A DNA stretch of 64,000 bases from Ochrobactrum sp. BTU1. Its GTDB lineage: Bacteria > Pseudomonadota > Alphaproteobacteria > Rhizobiales > Rhizobiaceae. The translations under genes and the position numbers were made by a program. Location: positions 682,001 through 746,000 of the forward strand of contig CP076357.1 in the NCBI GenBank assembly GCA_018798825.1, read 5' to 3'. The notes under the pieces were generated by a model. That model was not told where the DNA came from. It searched no databases and worked only from the letters and a program-made list of their open reading frames with translations. Positions 53,014 to 63,080 of this stretch are shown in pieces (positions within the stretch are counted from its first letter, which is position 1; every line of letters starts with the position of its first letter).

Positions 53014-54528
53014 ATGCTAAAAAAATGGATGAAAATCGGTCTCATCACCGTGATGACAAACCTCACATTTGGAGCCGCACTCGCGGAAGCAGCCGGGGTT
53101 TTGACTATCGGTCGACGCGAGGATTCCTCAACCTTCGATCCGATCAAAACCGCCCAGAACATTGATAACTGGGTCTTCTCAAATGTCTACGACGTTCTTG
53201 TGCGGGTTGATAAAACTGGGACCAAGCTCGAACCGGGACTTGCGGAGAGCTGGTCAGTTTCCGATGATGGTTTGACATATACGTTCAAGCTACGCGACGC
53301 TAAGTTTTCTGACGGATCGCCCATCACGGCTGAAGACGCCGCCTTTTCAATCTTGCGAATTCGAGATAATCCGGCATCGCTCTGGAGCGACTCCTATAAA
53401 GTGGTCGATACAGCTGGCGCATCAGATCCACGCACCCTGGTCGTCAAGCTGAAGACACCGTCTGCACCCTTCCTTTCCACACTTGCCTTGCCAAATGTTT
53501 CTGTTCTTTCAAAAAAGGCATTGGAAGAGATGGGTGAAGATGCCTTCGCGGAGAAGCCGGTCGCGTCAGGAGCCTTTGTCGTGGATGAATGGCGCCGTGG
53601 CGATCGCGTAATTCTAAAAAGAAACCCGAATTTCTGGGAAGCGGATCGGGTCAAGCTCGACGGCGTTGAATGGATTTCCGTTCCCGACGATAATACGCGT
53701 ATGCTGAACGTCCAGGCCGGACAGCTTGATGCAGCTATTTTCGTTCCGTTTTCGCGCGTCGCTGAACTGAAGAAGGACCCTAATCTGAAGGTTCACGAAG
53801 ATACCTCGACGCGTGAGGATCACCTTCTAATCAATCACGAGCATGGAACACTTGCGAAGAAAGAAGTGCGACAAGCGCTCGATATAGCCATCGACAAGCA
53901 GTCGATTGTCGACACTGTCACTTTTGGCATTGGTCAGGTCGCAAATTCTTATATTCCAAAGGGCGCGCTTTATCATTATGCAGACAATCTCAAGCGGCCA
54001 TATGACCCTGAGAAGGCAAAGCAAATGCTTGCGGACGCTGGTGCGTCTGATCTTACACTTAATTATATTGTCAATGCGGGCAATGAAACCGACGAGCAGA
54101 TCGCGGTTCTTCTCCAACAACAGCTTCAAAAGGCTGGTGTTACTGTGAACTTGCAGAAAGTCGATCCTAGCCAGAGCTGGGATATGCTTATCGCCGGCGA
54201 CTACGATATCTCGGTCATGTATTGGACCAATGACGTCCTAGATCCAGATCAGAAGACTACTTTTGTCCTAGGCCATGACACGAATATGAATTATATGACA
54301 CGCTACAATAACGAGAAGGTCAAAGATCTCGTTGCAGCAGCGCGGTTGGAACTTGATCCCAAGAAGCGTGAAGAGATGTACATCGATCTTCAAAAAATGG
54401 CAAAAGATGATGTAAACTGGATTGACCTTTATTATAGCCCTTACATCAATGTGACTGGCAAGAACATCGAGAATTTCTACCAGAACCCTCTCGGTCGCTT
54501 CTTCCTGGAGGATACGGTTAAAAATTAA
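53014..54528 (+). CDS. solute-binding protein family 5 (peptide importer)
   Basis: 504 residues from the ATG at 53014; the frame extends to 52969 without a site. A signal peptide (residues 1-25, ending AALAEA) precedes the family-5 fold, with the signature LEPGLAESWSVSDDGLTYTFKLRDAKFSDGSPITAEDAAFSI near residue 65. It captures the ligand in the periplasm. As the last gene of the pip operon it may bind peptides or a plant-derived signal. Confidence 0.92.
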   Translation: MLKKWMKIGLITVMTNLTFGAALAEAAGVLTIGRREDSSTFDPIKTAQNIDNWVFSNVYDVLVRVDKTGTKLEPGLAESWSVSDDGLTYTFKLRDAKFSDGSPITAEDAAFSILRIRDNPASLWSDSYKVVDTAGASDPRTLVVKLKTPSAPFLSTLALPNVSVLSKKALEEMGEDAFAEKPVASGAFVVDEWRRGDRVILKRNPNFWEADRVKLDGVEWISVPDDNTRMLNVQAGQLDAAIFVPFSRVAELKKDPNLKVHEDTSTREDHLLINHEHGTLAKKEVRQALDIAIDKQSIVDTVTFGIGQVANSYIPKGALYHYADNLKRPYDPEKAKQMLADAGASDLTLNYIVNAGNETDEQIAVLLQQQLQKAGVTVNLQKVDPSQSWDMLIAGDYDISVMYWTNDVLDPDQKTTFVLGHDTNMNYMTRYNNEKVKDLVAAARLELDPKKREEMYIDLQKMAKDDVNWIDLYYSPYINVTGKNIENFYQNPLGRFFLEDTVKN

Positions 54529-55276
54529 ACGTATCGGGCGACTTGATTGCGACTGTCCGGCGGTAGTGCCTTGAGCCGTGAGAGCCGCCGGAAACGCCAT
54601 ACAAAACATTACTGGAACAACGCCCTGGCGCAACCGCACCGGGGCGTTGCTTTTGGAGAACGCTGAAGCACGGCGCAATCGCCGGTCCTTCAGCCGGGTA
54701 GTTGTGTGGGTATCACCCGGCAGCGTCCGCTTTCTGATAAGCCCTTATTTGGTCCAGATGCTGTGGTCTGCTTAACTGCTTCACGTTTGGTTCTTCGATT
54801 ATGTGGACCCTCCTTGTCCAACAGACCATAGGGAAGTGGAGCATCGCTTTGGTACAGTCGTGGCATGAGAACCCGGTCTCCGATTGTCAGCTACTGAGCG
54901 TTTTCGATCGGGCTTTTCCACACCAATCGTCGAGAAGTAACCGTTACGCGGGCCCCCTGGATGGTTGAACGATTTGCGCGATTGTTTAAACTGATTCTAA
55001 TATAGTGCGACTGTGTTCCGATCGACCGGATGACAGAGACTGTTTCAGATGCTGTGCGGGGGGTGTCGTGTGTTGAAACGAATAGATGTATCGTTTTTGT
55101 ATCTTGCAGCTGCGCTGAAAGCGTTTTTGGTGAGCCTGCGCACATCTCCTACCTTGCGGTCCCACGCGTTAATCGAACTTACGCCACGCTCGCACTCAGG
55201 GCTCGACTGCCGCCCTGGTTTGCATTCGCGTGTAGGTTCATCGATTTAGCAAGCGTAACCAGACGGAGAGGAGCAG
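54529..55276. other. intergenic region
   Basis: About 750 bp. Apart from the terminator at 54618-54649 I see only short overlapping frames without ribosome sites. The right half should contain the promoter of the AraC gene; no repeat stands out. Confidence 0.45.
54618..54649 (+). terminator. terminator of the pip-importer operon
   Basis: CAACGCCC and GGGCGTTG arms of 8 bp with a 16-nt loop, followed by CTTTT, about 90 nt past the binding-protein stop. Confidence 0.7.
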
Positions 55277-56320
55277 ATGTCGACGAAGGATAATCATCAT
55301 CAGGCCAAATTTCCTGACGAGGTGTTCGTTTCAACTCAGCTCGTTGATAAAAGTCTGCGAAGCGAGTTCTGGCGGGAGGCATCGCGTCCCTTTTATGAAA
55401 CTTCACCGATAGTTGGAAGCGAAAGCGATGATTTGGAAGGAGCGATTAGATCACGTGAGATTGCGGGATTAACGTTCGCCTCTGTCGCATTTAACGCTCA
55501 GCGCTACAAGCGCGATCGTCGCATCATCGCTTACAGCGAATTAGATCATTTTCTTGTCGCAATCGTGACTGCCGGTACGATATCGGGAGATGGTGCTGGG
55601 ACCATTTTTTCGGCCAAGACCGGGGATATCTGTCTTCTTGATTTGGAACAGGTTCTTCAAAGCGAAGTGACCTCCGGCGGAACAATATCGGTTCTTATCC
55701 CACGCCCCGCACTGGCAAAGGCAACAGGTTTTGCCAACTTGCATGGTCGAGTACTTGCGGCAGAATTGCCTATGACCAAGCTCCTCACGACTTATCTCGA
55801 GGGCATGAAGAGTTTAGAGACAAATCTGTCTGACGATAACCGCGCCGCGGTACAGGAAGCATTGATTACGCTACTCGCAGCTGCCCTCCAAGGGGGCAAT
55901 CCAGCCGACGATGGCGAAGTGCGATATCTAAGCTTGGCACTGCGGCAGCGCGTTCTCGACTTTATCGACCAGAATCTCAACAATCCTGCTCTTAGCTTGG
56001 ATTCAATTCTCCGCCGATTTAATGTTTCCCGAGCTCACGTTTATCGCGCCTTTGCTGAAGATGGCGGCGTTGCCAGCCTAATCAGAGACCGTAGGCTGGA
56101 CGCCGCATTTTTGGAACTAAAACAAAAGAATATGGCTTTTCCTTCGATCGCCAAGATAGCATTTGGATTTGGCTTTTCAAATGCGACGCATTTTACACGT
56201 TGCTTCCGTGCCCGTTTCGGTTTGACGCCTAACGAGGCGCGCCATGAATGGCTTGCTGGACAAAAAACTTCAGAACTAAGGGCGCATTTATCGCGGTTCG
56301 GAAGGCGCGAGACTGCCTAA
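55277..56320 (+). CDS. AraC-family transcriptional regulator
   Basis: 347 residues: an N-terminal AraC_binding_2-type cupin domain and a C-terminal double helix-turn-helix (PALSLDSILRRFNVSRAHVYRAF and FPSIAKIAFGFGFSNATHFTRCFRARFGLTPNEAR). GGAG and AGGAG sites precede the ATG. Its target is unknown; the cell-surface genes downstream are candidates. Confidence 0.92.
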   Translation: MSTKDNHHQAKFPDEVFVSTQLVDKSLRSEFWREASRPFYETSPIVGSESDDLEGAIRSREIAGLTFASVAFNAQRYKRDRRIIAYSELDHFLVAIVTAGTISGDGAGTIFSAKTGDICLLDLEQVLQSEVTSGGTISVLIPRPALAKATGFANLHGRVLAAELPMTKLLTTYLEGMKSLETNLSDDNRAAVQEALITLLAAALQGGNPADDGEVRYLSLALRQRVLDFIDQNLNNPALSLDSILRRFNVSRAHVYRAFAEDGGVASLIRDRRLDAAFLELKQKNMAFPSIAKIAFGFGFSNATHFTRCFRARFGLTPNEARHEWLAGQKTSELRAHLSRFGRRETA

Positions 56321-56551
56321 AATGCCCAAGAGACAAATGGACTATAAATGTGAGACGGCTGGAGGATGCTTGAAAGCCCTTTCTAATATAAAGTCATGTC
56401 GTTTTCATTGCGGTCGCAAGGAGATCAAGGAGGAAAGGGCAAGAATTCTCGTATGCGGAAACGTCTTTTACCAATGCGAGTAGGCCTGCTGACTGGCGCG
56501 TAAAGCAAGATTCTATTTATTGAAGCGACATTTGTGCAAGAAGGAAATGAG

Positions 56552-57286
56552 ATGGGCAGATTAGATATTTATGAAGCCGACAGAATGAGCGCACAAATCG
56601 CTAACACTAATATGCCTATCGTTTACCTTGTCGATGGCGATGATAATTTCCGCAATGAAATGGTACAGGGGCTGTTGAGCCTGGGCTTGATCGTTCGTGG
56701 GTTCGACAATGCTGCATCGCTTTACAGGGCTTATGCGACCAGACCGGCAAATGTTGTCGTACTCGACGTTGGGCTTGAGGGAGAAGACGGTCTTTCGATC
56801 GCTGCACATTTGCGAACATCGCAAGCAGTGAAAATTGTCATGGCGACGCCTTATGGCGCCACAGATGATCAAATCAACAGCATTCAGGCCGTCGCAGACG
56901 CTTATCTTGTGAAACCGATTGACGTCCGTGCGCTCTCGGCCACCATCAATGCCCTTAACGATCGCAATACACGGCCACAAATGCCTGCACTGAGTTCCGC
57001 GTCGAGCTGGAACCTTGTGGAAGGGGGCTGGGTCATAATGGACGACAATAAGAATCGCCTGCGCCTGACCACATCAGAACGGCAACTGTTGGAGCGTCTG
57101 TTAGCTGATCAAGGAACTATCGTCGCGCGCCAGGCGCTCGTCGAGGCATTGGGCGAAGATATCTATGATTTTAACTACGCGCATCTCGATACAATAGTTA
57201 GCCGGTTGCGGCGGCGCGCTCAAAAAGTCGGAATTTCATTGCCGCTGCACGCAATTCGCGGCCGGGGCTTCACCTTTGCCGGCTGA
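56552..57286 (+). CDS. orphan OmpR-type response regulator with altered acidic pocket
   Basis: 244 residues from the ATG at 56552, with AAGGA 9 nt upstream. The receiver has VVVLDVGLEGEDG (phospho-Asp) and YLVKPIDVRAL (Lys), but the acidic pocket reads YLVDGDDNFR, so the second Asp is Gly. The switch region is ATPYGA. The output is a winged helix (RLTTSERQLLERLLADQG, VSRLRRRAQKVG, AIRGRGFTF). No kinase is adjacent. A paralogue starts at 63829 with the full VDDD pocket. Confidence 0.88.
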   Translation: MGRLDIYEADRMSAQIANTNMPIVYLVDGDDNFRNEMVQGLLSLGLIVRGFDNAASLYRAYATRPANVVVLDVGLEGEDGLSIAAHLRTSQAVKIVMATPYGATDDQINSIQAVADAYLVKPIDVRALSATINALNDRNTRPQMPALSSASSWNLVEGGWVIMDDNKNRLRLTTSERQLLERLLADQGTIVARQALVEALGEDIYDFNYAHLDTIVSRLRRRAQKVGISLPLHAIRGRGFTFAG

Positions 57287-58185
57287 GAAGCTCGACTTGC
57301 ATTAGGTTTTTAGGACCCTGGCCCACGCGGCCAAAGTGCAACAATCATACACTGTGGCTTGGCATGTTTTTCACAACTGGAAGTTTCGCTCAAAAATAGT
57401 CGTGAGGATTCGCAGCTGCTTTCCCCGATGGCGTCGTCTCTCAGCTCGGAAACCACACCCATCCCGGCGCCTCTGTTGCACCAAAGTTACACTCGGGTTC
57501 TAATGCTGCGATCAGCTTCGAAATATGTCGAGTGTCCACTCCGATGATTCCCAATTTCAGATCTCGTCCAGCGATAAGTACAACCGTTATGGTTAATGTT
57601 TGCAGTCTCGTTTCAAGGCGAATCCTACCGTTATTCAACCCCTACTGATGCTGGTTTTTTAAGTGTGCAACTTAGGTTTGAAACAAGGTAGCATTGAAGC
57701 CAAGTTCGCCCTAACGCCTTCAAATCATGAGCACAATCGTGCAGCGCATTATATGTTAGGAAGTGTAAATATCTGACATTTAGTGAAATTGTTAAAACAC
57801 TATTGAACAGATAGCCTCCGCTGCGAAAAGTTACATTTCGAAGGTCTTGCGCGCGCCCATCGTTGGTTGGGGGCGCTTTGGAATTGATCGGTTGTCAGGG
57901 GGCGGGTTCATTGCAGATTATCACCACCAATTCGCACGCGACCCCGTCCGGCTTACTGACCGATGGACTTAGTGAACATGCGACAAGTCGATTGGTTCCA
58001 ACAGATAATTGGAATTATTCGTCACGGACTTCGGAAAGCCAAAATGGGGTCATTAGTCCTGGCACCAAGAACAGAGCTCATTTGCCTTTTCAAGCATTGA
58101 CCTTTCCTTCATCGACGGGGTGACGGCGGGTTAAGCCTTCCAGAAAATTCACGCACTCTCAGCAACATGCCCAAAGAGGAATTCT
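57287..58185. other. 900-bp leader region of the autotransporter gene
   Basis: No supported gene; the longest frame (57863-58123) shows no domain. An inverted repeat TAGTG-N12-CACTA lies at 57781-57802 in AT-rich sequence that looks promoter-like. The size suggests a complex regulatory region or decayed sequence. Confidence 0.45.
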
Positions 58186-61100
58186 ATGTCTATCTCAACC
58201 AATATACAGCAGAACACGGAATCGCGTGAAGCGTGGCGTGGTATCCTTCTCCGCGGTGGCCGCGTTGCAAAATATAAGGGCATCGCCGGCGGCGTCGCCC
58301 CGCATGAAGCCACTGGTTCGACTTTCTTGACCGGTCTCGCTTCCACTTCACTGATTGCGCTGACCGCTTTTTTTGCTGCGCCTTCAGCCTCGTTGGCGGG
58401 CTCTTGCACGACTGGACCAACTTCCGTTTGTTCGGGCCCTGCTGATGCCGCCGATGACACGCAGGCGATTACAGGAACCGATGTTAACGTTACGACTGAA
58501 GCCGGTTTCGGGCTCACCGTTGGTGGGGCCGGAAATGCTATCGCAATCACCAGCACCGGAGGCGCTTCGTTTACTGACACCAACGCATCGTCGATCACGA
58601 GCGGTACTGCCATTGGCCTAGATGGATATGGCGTGACGGTCGCAAACTCAGGCTCGGGTGACCTGATCGTGAACTCCAATGGGCACATCACTGGAGCTTA
58701 TGACGCGGTTTCGGTAACGAATAATGCCGGAACAGGCGACGTCATTATCAATGTCAATGATCTTGACGGTGAACGACGCGGCATTGAAGCCGTCAACAAT
58801 GGTACTGGTGGTATGGCAATCACCTCCACCGGCACGATCAACAGTGCGTGGGACGGTATCTATGCCAGAACAGCTGCTGGTTCCACTGGCGGAATAAAGA
58901 TCGATGTTAACGAGATTCATGCAACCGGTGCTGCCTACAATGGCATTTACGCATCAAATGGCGGCGCAGGCACGATTGAGATCATTGCCAGTGGACCGAT
59001 TGAAAGCGCCGGCATAGGCGTTAATGCCGTGTCGGGATTGGGAACGACTGGCGTTACTATCGACGTACAAGACGTTAAAGCTGGCGGTATCGGTATCAAC
59101 CTGCCCGGCAATGCAGGTACCGGTGATGTTACTGTCAAAGCAAACAATATCGAATCCGGCAGCACTGGCATCAACTTCGATAATGGTCCGCTCACAAACA
59201 ACTTCACCGTTGATGTAAACAAGATCGATTCCGGCCTTGATGGTATTAACGGCTATGCAAGTGGCACTGGCAACGTTGAGATCAACGTTGGATCGATCGA
59301 GGCAGACCGTATTGGCGTCTGGATGGACATCGACGCCAGCCCGAATGCAGGAAAGACGACCCTCAATATCGGCGATATCACCGCTGGCGATCAGGGGATC
59401 AATATCGACACCAACGCGAATACCTCAGGGCTGGAAATTAACGTCAATAATATGACGACCGGATCCCACGGCATTTACGTCACCCACCGAGGAACAGGCA
59501 CTCTCGACATCACCGCATCCGGACTAATCGACGCTGGTGGCACCGGTATTATTGCTGCCGGTACAGCCAACACCACCGGGATTAATATTGACGCTCAGGA
59601 TATCAAAGCTGGCATTTACGGCATTGACCTAACCGGCAATGCGGGTACCGGTGATATTACTGTCAGCGCAAACAATATCGAATCCGACAGCACAGGCATC
59701 AACTTTGATACTGGTCCAGCAACGGGCAGCTTTAACGTTGACGTGAACAAGATTGTGTCCGGCCTTGATGGTATGTACGGCTTTGCCAGTGGCACTGGCG
59801 ACGTCAATTTCAACGTTGGATCAATTGATGCGGCTCGTAATGGCATCTGGTTTGACGTGGATGCCGGCCCAAATGCTGGAAAGACAACCCTTAATATCGG
59901 CGATGTCACCGCTGGAAATGAGGGCATCAATATCGACACCAGCGCGTACACTTCCGGACTGGAAATCAACGTCAACAACGTCAATTCCGGGTCATACGGT
60001 ATTCGTTTTAATCATAATGGTAGCGGCGATACGATCGTCAATGCCAATGATATCACGACCAAAGCTGGCCATGGTATCTGGTTCAACACCTCGGGCACGG
60101 GCGACGTTAATATTGCGGCCCATGACATTAACGCGGCGAGTATCGGTATCGTCTTCGATACCTATTTCACGACTAAGAACCTGAATGTTGACGTAAACAA
60201 CATCACGTCAGGCAGCGACGGCATCAATGCTATTCATAGCGGCACCGGTGTTGCAACAATCACTTCGACCGGCACGATCAAGTCGGGCGGAGTGGGCATT
60301 GACTTCCTTAACGACTCTGCTTCGTTCGGCGCTGCGCCTGACGCCCAGAATATCATTACGGTCAACAACATTGATACGGCTAACAACGTTGCCATCAATG
60401 TCGTTTCGAATGCAGCTAAAGGTACTGTAATCAACACCAACGGTGCTATCAATACGCCAGCAGCAGGTCCACTCGGCGGCGACGGCATCCGCGTGGTTGA
60501 ACACAAAGGTCCTCTCGTGGTCAATGTTGCTGCGAGCAGCACCATCACGTCCTACAATAATACGATGGACTTGACCAACAACAGCGATGCAGGAACGACC
60601 GTCAATGTTGATGGCACACTGAAGTCAACTGCGTCACTTCCCGCGTATGACGGCGTTATCTGGGTCTATGGAACGCCTGGCACGACCACCGTTAACTTCA
60701 ATGACGGTTCCACGGTTCAGGCTGCAACCAAAGCCGGCTTTGCGATCACCGACAATGGCGGCGATTCTGTCGTTAACGTTGGCAAGTCGACAGTAACCGG
60801 TGGCTTCCGCCTTGGTGCCGGTGACGATAAGTTGACCTTCAACAGCACCGACATGACCAATGTCGGGACACTTGATGGTGGCGCTGGCAGCACCGGTGGT
60901 GATGTTCTGACACTCAATAGTGTTTCGAACTTCACTCGCGACCTTCAGACTGCAACTCAGGAAATCAGAAACTGGGATGCCGTTAATCTGAATGGTGGCA
61001 CAGCCGATCTCGTTGGAACACTGACCACTGACGTCTTCACTGTGGGCAAGGACAGTGCTGGTAATCCAGCGGTACTTTCCATCGGTGCAGATAATGCCGG

Positions 61101-62574
61101 TAACACACTGACAACCACTGGCAATTATGTCGGTGCAGGTGGCACCATTGTTGTAGACACCGTTCTCGGCGGAGATACTTCGGCGACCGATGTGTTCAAG
61201 GTCGGTGGCAGCACTTCGGGTTCGACGGATCTGCGTGTAAACAATCTCGGCGGCACTGGTGCACCGACTGTTGAAGGCATCAAGGTTATCGATGTTACGG
61301 GCGCTTCAAACGGCACCTTCACGCTCGTTGGTGGTAACTACTCGCTCAACAATCAGCAGGTCAAGGTTGTCGGCGCTTACGGTTACACCCTCTGGAAGAA
61401 CGGTGTTTCCACACCAACTGATGGTGATTGGTATCTCCGTTCGCAGGTTGCACCGGTGGCTCCTGTCGATCCAAGCAACCCAAGCAATCCAGGCAATCCA
61501 GGAAATCCAGGTGAGCAAACTAACCCAGGGACTGCAGTTCCGCTTTATTCTGCTGCTGTACCAACCGCTGAAGCCTATGCACAGGCACTGCTTGGTCTGA
61601 ATGGCGTTTCCTCGCTGCAGCAGCGTGTTGGCAACCGCGTCTGGGCCGGTAACGGAAACAAGGTTGTTGCACAGGGTGCTGATCCAGTTGGTACACCTTA
61701 TGCTGCTCCTGAAGAAGCAGGCGTTGCAGTTGAAGGCAATGGTGTATGGGGCCGTATCGAAGGCGCTCATAACAGCATCACGCCACGCTCCTCGACGTCA
61801 AACACCGAATACGACCAGAATATCTTCAAGCTTCAGGCTGGTATTGATGGTCTGTTGGCTGAAACAGAAACTGGTAAGCTGATTGGTGGGATCACGGTCC
61901 ACTACGCGCATGGCAAAACCGACATCGACTCTCTGAGTGGTGACGGCAAAATCAGCACGGATGGTTATGGCTTCGGTGGCACACTCACCTGGTATGGTGA
62001 GAATGGCTTCTACCTCGACGGTCAGGGTCAGGTGACCTGGTATAAGAGCGATCTCGATGCATTGCTTGTTAATGCCAACATCGACAATGGCAACAAGGGC
62101 TTCGGCTATACCCTGTCTCTTGAAGGCGGCAAGCGCATTGCAATTGATCCAACCTGGTCGGTCACGCCACAGGCACAGTTGGTCTATTCCAATGTCGATT
62201 TTGATGCCTTCAACGACATGTTCGGTTCCCGTGTCAGCCTTGACCGCGGTGAAAGCCTTCAGGGCCGTCTGGGTCTGACGCTTGATCACCAGACGTCCTG
62301 GCAGAATGCCAATGGATCGCTCGACCGCGCCAATGTTTACGGCATTGCAAATCTCTACTACGAGTTCCTCGAAGGAACACGTGTTGACTTTGCAGGTACA
62401 AGCGTTGCCAGCGAACAGGAACGTCTGTGGGGCGGCCTTGGTGTCGGTGGTTCTTACAACTGGAACGACGACAAGTTCTCGATCTTTGGTGAAGGTCTTG
62501 TCAACACCAGCCTCAACAACTTTGGCGACAGCTATTCCGTCAAGGGAAATGTCGGTTTCCGCGTAAAGTGGTAA
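58186..62574 (+). CDS. giant type V autotransporter adhesin-like protein
   Basis: 1462 residues. An extended signal (residues 1-70; basic stretch LLRGGRVAKYKG, hydrophobic core STSLIALTAFFAAPSASLA) precedes a passenger of about 1060 residues made of short Asn/Asp/Gly/Thr-rich beta-helix turns. Within it a 176-residue unit is repeated twice in tandem (58969-60024), with a partial third copy. A Pro-Asn-Gly linker (NPSNPGNPGNPG) is followed by a C-terminal beta-barrel of about 270 residues starting near VWGRIEGAHNS and ending GFRVKW, the aromatic end needed for outer-membrane assembly. Likely adhesin on the cell surface. AGAGGA lies 5 nt before the ATG. Confidence 0.93.
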   Translation: MSISTNIQQNTESREAWRGILLRGGRVAKYKGIAGGVAPHEATGSTFLTGLASTSLIALTAFFAAPSASLAGSCTTGPTSVCSGPADAADDTQAITGTDVNVTTEAGFGLTVGGAGNAIAITSTGGASFTDTNASSITSGTAIGLDGYGVTVANSGSGDLIVNSNGHITGAYDAVSVTNNAGTGDVIINVNDLDGERRGIEAVNNGTGGMAITSTGTINSAWDGIYARTAAGSTGGIKIDVNEIHATGAAYNGIYASNGGAGTIEIIASGPIESAGIGVNAVSGLGTTGVTIDVQDVKAGGIGINLPGNAGTGDVTVKANNIESGSTGINFDNGPLTNNFTVDVNKIDSGLDGINGYASGTGNVEINVGSIEADRIGVWMDIDASPNAGKTTLNIGDITAGDQGINIDTNANTSGLEINVNNMTTGSHGIYVTHRGTGTLDITASGLIDAGGTGIIAAGTANTTGINIDAQDIKAGIYGIDLTGNAGTGDITVSANNIESDSTGINFDTGPATGSFNVDVNKIVSGLDGMYGFASGTGDVNFNVGSIDAARNGIWFDVDAGPNAGKTTLNIGDVTAGNEGINIDTSAYTSGLEINVNNVNSGSYGIRFNHNGSGDTIVNANDITTKAGHGIWFNTSGTGDVNIAAHDINAASIGIVFDTYFTTKNLNVDVNNITSGSDGINAIHSGTGVATITSTGTIKSGGVGIDFLNDSASFGAAPDAQNIITVNNIDTANNVAINVVSNAAKGTVINTNGAINTPAAGPLGGDGIRVVEHKGPLVVNVAASSTITSYNNTMDLTNNSDAGTTVNVDGTLKSTASLPAYDGVIWVYGTPGTTTVNFNDGSTVQAATKAGFAITDNGGDSVVNVGKSTVTGGFRLGAGDDKLTFNSTDMTNVGTLDGGAGSTGGDVLTLNSVSNFTRDLQTATQEIRNWDAVNLNGGTADLVGTLTTDVFTVGKDSAGNPAVLSIGADNAGNTLTTTGNYVGAGGTIVVDTVLGGDTSATDVFKVGGSTSGSTDLRVNNLGGTGAPTVEGIKVIDVTGASNGTFTLVGGNYSLNNQQVKVVGAYGYTLWKNGVSTPTDGDWYLRSQVAPVAPVDPSNPSNPGNPGNPGEQTNPGTAVPLYSAAVPTAEAYAQALLGLNGVSSLQQRVGNRVWAGNGNKVVAQGADPVGTPYAAPEEAGVAVEGNGVWGRIEGAHNSITPRSSTSNTEYDQNIFKLQAGIDGLLAETETGKLIGGITVHYAHGKTDIDSLSGDGKISTDGYGFGGTLTWYGENGFYLDGQGQVTWYKSDLDALLVNANIDNGNKGFGYTLSLEGGKRIAIDPTWSVTPQAQLVYSNVDFDAFNDMFGSRVSLDRGESLQGRLGLTLDHQTSWQNANGSLDRANVYGIANLYYEFLEGTRVDFAGTSVASEQERLWGGLGVGGSYNWNDDKFSIFGEGLVNTSLNNFGDSYSVKGNVGFRVKW
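58969..60024 (+). repeat. 528-bp tandem duplication inside the autotransporter passenger
   Basis: Copy 1 58969-59496 and copy 2 59497-60024, exactly 176 codons each. Shared landmarks include NAGTGD..V.ANNIES, TGINFD.GP, VDVNKI.SGLDG and PNAGKTTLNIGD, each displaced by 528 nt. Copies have diverged at many codons, so this is not a very recent event. A third partial copy continues to about 60290. Confidence 0.88.
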
Positions 62575-62588
62575 CAAGCTAAAGACTA

Positions 62589-62625
62589 ACCCTGGCCGGA
62601 GCCTTCAAAACGCTCCGGCCAGGGT
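62589..62625 (+). terminator. strong hairpin after the autotransporter gene
   Basis: ACCCTGGCCGGAGC and GCTCCGGCCAGGGT pair over 14 bp with a 9-nt loop, 14 nt past the stop. Few T's follow. Confidence 0.75.
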
Positions 62626-62699
62626 AAAAGCCTCAGAACATCAAATGCACTAAAAGTATCAAGCCAGGATTGGTGGTCTTCAATTCGGAGGACTGAAAC

Positions 62700-62885
62700 T
62701 TGCGGAGTTACACTCCTTACGACTGGACAGGACAAAGCGTTGTCCGAAGAAATAAAAACAAGCGCCGGCTGCTATTGATCTGTAGTGCGCTCGCTCTCCT
62801 TCTGTTCTCTGCCTTAGCGCTTAATGAGTTTCTCCCTAAAGAATGGAGATATTTCAGCGCGGCTCAGTTACACTCCCTCTTCTAA
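62700..62885 (+). CDS. small single-pass membrane protein
   Basis: 61 residues from a TTG at 62700 with GGAGG about 9 nt upstream. A basic N-terminus (VVRRNKNKRR) precedes one helix (LLLICSALALLLFSALAL) and a short tail. Family not recognised. It lies between the autotransporter and the IalB-family gene. Confidence 0.5.
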   Translation: MRSYTPYDWTGQSVVRRNKNKRRLLLICSALALLLFSALALNEFLPKEWRYFSAAQLHSLF

Positions 62886-63080
62886 TAGCGCTCCTTACCA
62901 ACGAACCAACTTGGCCAAGAAACCCACCTGGCCGGCAGTCAAGCAGCCTAGAAGTCGGGCAGGATTGAAGTCGGCAGGCTGGCAATCAACCAGGCAATTA
63001 AAGACTGAGACAGCAAAGTTCCGTAGCCTATGCAGTCTCGTTCTCGCGCTAGAAGTCCTTAGAGCTAACCGCTCTCACAC

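Noticed and set aside
58149-58691. 180-codon minus-strand frame over the autotransporter start
   Set aside because: It covers the start codon and signal region of the real gene and its Val/Pro/Ala-rich translation is typical of an antisense shadow.
61798-62577. 259-codon minus-strand frame antisense to the autotransporter barrel
   Set aside because: It lies entirely opposite a well-supported barrel domain, has no ribosome site and shows no recognisable fold; it reflects codon bias of the real gene.
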